Program-made: the position numbers and the translations under genes
Assembly: GCA_002082585.1 (NCBI GenBank)
Contig: CP020563.1
Location: 7,806,001-7,870,000 of the forward strand
From: Kitasatospora albolonga
GTDB taxonomy: Bacteria > Actinomycetota > Actinomycetes > Streptomycetales > Streptomycetaceae
Reading direction: 5' to 3'
Length of the DNA: 64,000 nt
The notes under the pieces: generated by a model
Seen by the model: only the letters and a program-made list of their open reading frames with translations
The model's database searches: none
What the model was told of the DNA's origin: nothing
In this document: piece by piece, positions 59,344-64,000 of the stretch
How the letters are laid out: each line of letters begins with the position of its first letter
How positions within the stretch are numbered: the first letter of the stretch is position 1

Positions 59344-61072
59344 CAGTGAACCTCCGTCGGATGAGTGCCAGCAGGGAGACGACCTCGGGCGAGCGCAGCG
59401 CCAGCCCGGTCAGGAAGAACACGGCGGGGACGAGGAGACACCCGGCGGCCAGGCTCAGCACGGCGTCGGGAAGCAGGGGGGCGGCCGCCCAGCCCACCGC
59501 CCCGGCCACCAGCGCGGCCCCCGTGAGGCGGCCGAGCGCGAGGGTGACCGCCCGGGCCCGGATCGGCACGACCCGGGTGCCCAGCCCCATCAGCAGGAGC
59601 AGCGCGGTGGTGCTGATGCCGAGGGCGTTGGCGGTGGCGATGCCGTCGACGCCGAAGCGGTACGTGAGCGCGTACCCGGCGCCCATCGTGACCAGGAGCC
59701 CGGTGCCCATCGCGAACGCCGGGAACCAGGTGGGCCGCCCGGACGAGAAGAACGGCCGGCTCAGGGCGCCGACGAGGCAGTGGCCGAGCAGTCCCGCCGC
59801 GTAGACCCGCATGACCTGCGCGGTGGCCTCGGTGTCGGCGGTGTCGAACGCACCGCGCTGGAAGAGGACCTCGATGATCTGGGGCGCGTAACCGAGCACG
59901 ACCGCCGTGCCGAGCAGCACCACCATGCCCGCCAGCGCGAGATCCCGCTCGACCCGCTGCCGGGCCTTCTCCCGGTTCCCGTCGGCCATCGCCCGCGCCA
60001 CGACGGGGAAGGTCACCGTGCAGATCATCAGGGAGAGCACCATCGGCATCTGCGCGACCTTCTGCGCGTAGTTCAGATGCGAGATCGCGCCCGCCGGGAG
60101 CGTCGAGGCCAGGAACCGTTCGACCAGCACCTGCGACTGACGGCTCACCACGAACAGCACGACCGGCGCGAGCACCGCCATCCCCAGCAGCGGGGAGGTG
60201 CGCACGGCCCGCCGCCCCAGCCGTCCGAAGCGCGGCGGGCGGGGGCGGGCCAGGGGCAGGAACCGCAGGAAGACGGGGAGCTGGGTGAGGATCATCAGCA
60301 GACTGCCGACGGCGACACCGGCGGCGGCGGCCCGCACCCCCCACACCGCGTGCAGCGCCAGCGTCATACCGATGATGCCGATGTTGTACGCGACATAGAC
60401 CCCGGCCGGCGGCAGGAAGCTGCGGTGGGCGCGCAGGGCGGCGCTGAAGTAGCCGGTGATGCCGAAGGTGAGCACGGTGACGGCGGTCAGCCGGGTGCAG
60501 TCCACCGCGAGCCCCGGGTCGGCCAGCCCGGGCGCCAGGATGGAGACGACCCACGGGGCGCCCGCCATCAGCAGCGCCGCACCGGCCGTCAGCAGGAGAC
60601 AGAGCCGGGGGAGGGTGGCCGCCACCAGTTCCCGTACGGGGTCGGCGCCCGGCTCCCCCTCGGCCGCCGCGCGCCGGGTGAGGGCGAGGCTGAACGCCGG
60701 GACCAGGAGCAGCGCCATCCCGTCCTCGATCAGCAGCGTCGCAGCCATCTCCGGCACGGTCCAGGCGATCAGGAACGCGTCGCTGGCGTCGCTCGCGCCG
60801 AAGTACCGGGCGATCGCCTGGTCCCGCACCAGGCCGAGTACGGCCCCGAGCACGGTCAGCACCGCCGTGGCCGCCGCCGCACGGGCGAGGAAGGACCCCA
60901 GGCCGGGAGCCTCGCCCGTGCCCTCGCCGCCGCCCGCCGGGTCCGGCGCGACCTGCGGGGCGGCACCCCCGGGGCCGGAGCCCGGGGGCTGCCCGGGGCC
61001 GGGGAGCAGGGAAGGGGCGGCCCCGTCGTGGGCGGGGGCCGCCGCCTCCGTTCCCGTACCGGTCTCCCTCAC
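59333..61072 (-). CDS. MurJ/Wzx-like MOP-superfamily flippase
   Basis: A 579-residue membrane protein starting at GTG 61072, overlapping the Wzy-like stop (GTGA). About 14 helices follow a 55-residue disordered start. MurJ-like signatures are GLVRDQAIARYFGASDASDAFLIA near the first helices and the internal ALRAHRSFLPPAGVY; later YGYAP/IEVLFQRGAFDTADT is typical of MurJ. In this operon it is more likely to flip exopolysaccharide repeat units than lipid II. Confidence 0.88.
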   Translation of the reverse strand: MRETGTGTEAAAPAHDGAAPSLLPGPGQPPGSGPGGAAPQVAPDPAGGGEGTGEAPGLGSFLARAAAATAVLTVLGAVLGLVRDQAIARYFGASDASDAFLIAWTVPEMAATLLIEDGMALLLVPAFSLALTRRAAAEGEPGADPVRELVAATLPRLCLLLTAGAALLMAGAPWVVSILAPGLADPGLAVDCTRLTAVTVLTFGITGYFSAALRAHRSFLPPAGVYVAYNIGIIGMTLALHAVWGVRAAAAGVAVGSLLMILTQLPVFLRFLPLARPRPPRFGRLGRRAVRTSPLLGMAVLAPVVLFVVSRQSQVLVERFLASTLPAGAISHLNYAQKVAQMPMVLSLMICTVTFPVVARAMADGNREKARQRVERDLALAGMVVLLGTAVVLGYAPQIIEVLFQRGAFDTADTEATAQVMRVYAAGLLGHCLVGALSRPFFSSGRPTWFPAFAMGTGLLVTMGAGYALTYRFGVDGIATANALGISTTALLLLMGLGTRVVPIRARAVTLALGRLTGAALVAGAVGWAAAPLLPDAVLSLAAGCLLVPAVFFLTGLALRSPEVVSLLALIRRRFTDGR

Positions 61073-62460
61073 GCGGCGCCCGCCTTCAGCGGCCCGGCCG
61101 GGACATCCGCCTTCTCTAGCCCGTCCAGCGCCCACCAGGCGGCGAGGCCGAGGATCACACCGCCCAGCACGGTCGTGGGCCCGCCGATGTCGGAGTACAG
61201 GAAGTTGACGCACTGCCAGGTCATCAGGGCGACCGCCACCAGACCGCAGTCCAGCGCCGCGTGGCCGCGCGAGCGGGCGAGCCGCAGCCGCCGTACGGCA
61301 CCGATCAGGATCGCCGCCCAGCTGCCGACGACGGCGGTCAGACCGATGAGGCCCTGCTCGCCGAGGATGAGCAGATACATGTTGTGCGGCGAGAGCAGGG
61401 CCTGCTTGCGGTACTCCTGGCCCGCTCCCGCCGTGTCGCTGCCGGAGGAGAGGCCGATCGAGGCGTGGGCGTCGCGGTGCGCGGGGAAGCCCTTGAGACC
61501 GACCCCCGTGAGGGGCTGCTCGCGCCACATACCGCCCGCCGCGCTCCACATGGCATACCGGTCGCTCACCGACCGGTCCGGGGACGAGGCCACCCGGGTC
61601 ACGCTGGCGGCCCGCTCGGCGATCATCTCCGAACCGACGCCGAACCCGCCGACCAGCACCACCCCGGTGGCACCGAGCACCGCCAGCGAGACCAGCGCCT
61701 GCCTGCGGCCGGTCAGGGACAGGGCGACGAGGAGGGCGGCGGCGGTCGCGATCCACACGCCCCGGCTGAAGGAGAGCGCGAGCGGCACGGTCAGCGTGAC
61801 GGCGACGACGGCGGCGCAGGGGCGCAGCCAGGCGGGTGCGTTGCGCGGGGTCCGCAGCGCGCACGCGGCGGCGGCCAGCAGCCCGTACGCGACGACCGTG
61901 GCCATGCCCATGATGTCGCTGGGTCCGAAGGTGCCGACCGCCCGGATCTCCTCGCCCATGTAGGAGGCGCCGGTCCCGGTGACGTACTGCTTGACCCCCA
62001 CGACGCCCTGGACGAGGGCCAGGAGCACCAGCGCCCCGGCGACGATCCGGAAGCCGAGGACGTCCTTGAGCAGGAGGTACACGGCGGCCGGGACCAGCAC
62101 GAAGACCTGGAGGTAGCGGACCAGGCCCGGCAGCGCCGCGGCCGGGTCCGCCGCCGTCACCGTCGCCACGGCGAACCCGAGGGCGGGCAGCCCCAGCACC
62201 AGGGCGGCGGCCCCGCCGAGCGGGCGCTGCCGCAGGTACAGCAGCCGCCCCGCACAGACCAGGACGGCGATGGCGGAGGCGATGTCGGCGGGCCCGATCG
62301 CCGGTCCGCCCTCGCCGCCCAGGCCGTACGGCAGGGCGGTCAGCAGGACGGTCGCGATCAGCGGCACCAGCGGCCAGCGGCCGCGCCACCCGCCGGAGCC
62401 GGGGCGTGCGGCGGTACGGGACGGGGCCCCGGGGGAGGGGGAGGTGAGGGTGGCGGCCAT
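61069..62460 (-). CDS. O-antigen ligase/Wzy-like polymerase
   Basis: A 463-residue protein with about 11-12 helices. The large external loop contains RVASSPDRSVSDRYAMWSAA and the conserved ligase feature PLTGVGLKGFPAHRDAH with later SPHNMYLLILGEQG (H-N of the Wzy/WaaL family). It should polymerise or transfer lipid-linked glycan at the outer face. Starts at ATG 62460, just after the next upstream gene's stop. Confidence 0.85.
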   Translation of the reverse strand: MAATLTSPSPGAPSRTAARPGSGGWRGRWPLVPLIATVLLTALPYGLGGEGGPAIGPADIASAIAVLVCAGRLLYLRQRPLGGAAALVLGLPALGFAVATVTAADPAAALPGLVRYLQVFVLVPAAVYLLLKDVLGFRIVAGALVLLALVQGVVGVKQYVTGTGASYMGEEIRAVGTFGPSDIMGMATVVAYGLLAAAACALRTPRNAPAWLRPCAAVVAVTLTVPLALSFSRGVWIATAAALLVALSLTGRRQALVSLAVLGATGVVLVGGFGVGSEMIAERAASVTRVASSPDRSVSDRYAMWSAAGGMWREQPLTGVGLKGFPAHRDAHASIGLSSGSDTAGAGQEYRKQALLSPHNMYLLILGEQGLIGLTAVVGSWAAILIGAVRRLRLARSRGHAALDCGLVAVALMTWQCVNFLYSDIGGPTTVLGGVILGLAAWWALDGLEKADVPAGPLKAGAA

Positions 62461-62461
62461 G

Positions 62462-63946
<1,485 letters not shown>

Positions 63947-64000
63947 CGCTCGGTGCGCTTCCTCATCGTGGGGCCGGACAGGGAGACAAGTTCCTGGTAG

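Noticed and set aside
59282..61963. 893-codon plus-strand open frame
   Set aside because: Antisense to the flippase and polymerase genes of the exopolysaccharide operon.

Overview
The window is high-GC actinobacterial chromosome, almost certainly Streptomyces. It has the codon bias of the genus, many GTG starts, and genus-typical genes: a chaplin, the melC tyrosinase pair, a Streptomyces subtilisin inhibitor, an AfsR/SARP regulator, a SpoIIE-type phosphatase and cbtBA. One lipoprotein gene carries a rare TTA (bldA) codon. No rRNA, tRNA, CRISPR array, insertion sequence or phage gene was recognised.

Left part (1-27.7 kb): a partial amidohydrolase, a degenerate MraY/WecA-like membrane protein, a GT2 glycosyltransferase, a membrane-anchored PI-PLC-like protein, a metallophosphoesterase/phosphopantetheinyl transferase pair, a cobalamin riboswitch driving cbtB-cbtA opposite a degenerate histidine-phosphatase gene, a lipoprotein, a TPR protein, a pirin, a large SARP regulator divergent from an MFS exporter, a secreted tripeptidyl-aminopeptidase-like hydrolase, a secreted adenosine deaminase-like enzyme, an iron-box-controlled siderophore importer (fused permease, binding protein, ATPase) and a protease inhibitor.

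Centre (29.4-47.9 kb): a zinc-starvation region. It starts with a set of zinc-independent ribosomal protein paralogues (S18, L31, L33, L28, S14, L32) with a COG0523 protein, arranged around AT-rich Zur-box-like operators. Next come a beta-propeller gene and a divergent metallophore importer (lipoprotein, two FecCD permeases, ATPase) sharing another such box. The last codons of the ATPase gene form a further near-perfect Zur box, which lies just upstream of a 44-residue peptide gene, a RiPP-recognition/E1-like protein, a CocE/S15 hydrolase, a YcaO enzyme, a SagB-type dehydrogenase and a two-gene CydDC-like ABC exporter. I read this as a zinc-regulated azol(in)e RiPP pathway linked to its own exporter and importer, a candidate ribosomally made zincophore. 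This is the most interesting content of the window. The function is inferred; the gene families, the overlaps and the operator-like dyads are visible directly.

Right part (47.9-64 kb): a multidomain SpoIIE phosphatase, a secreted GH26-like glycosidase, a cytochrome P450, melC1-melC2, a chaplin, and a minus-strand exopolysaccharide operon (glycosylphosphotransferase, O-antigen-ligase-like polymerase, MurJ-like flippase, polysaccharide deacetylase, GT4, Wzz-like protein, CelD-like GNAT protein) with overlapping stop/start codons.
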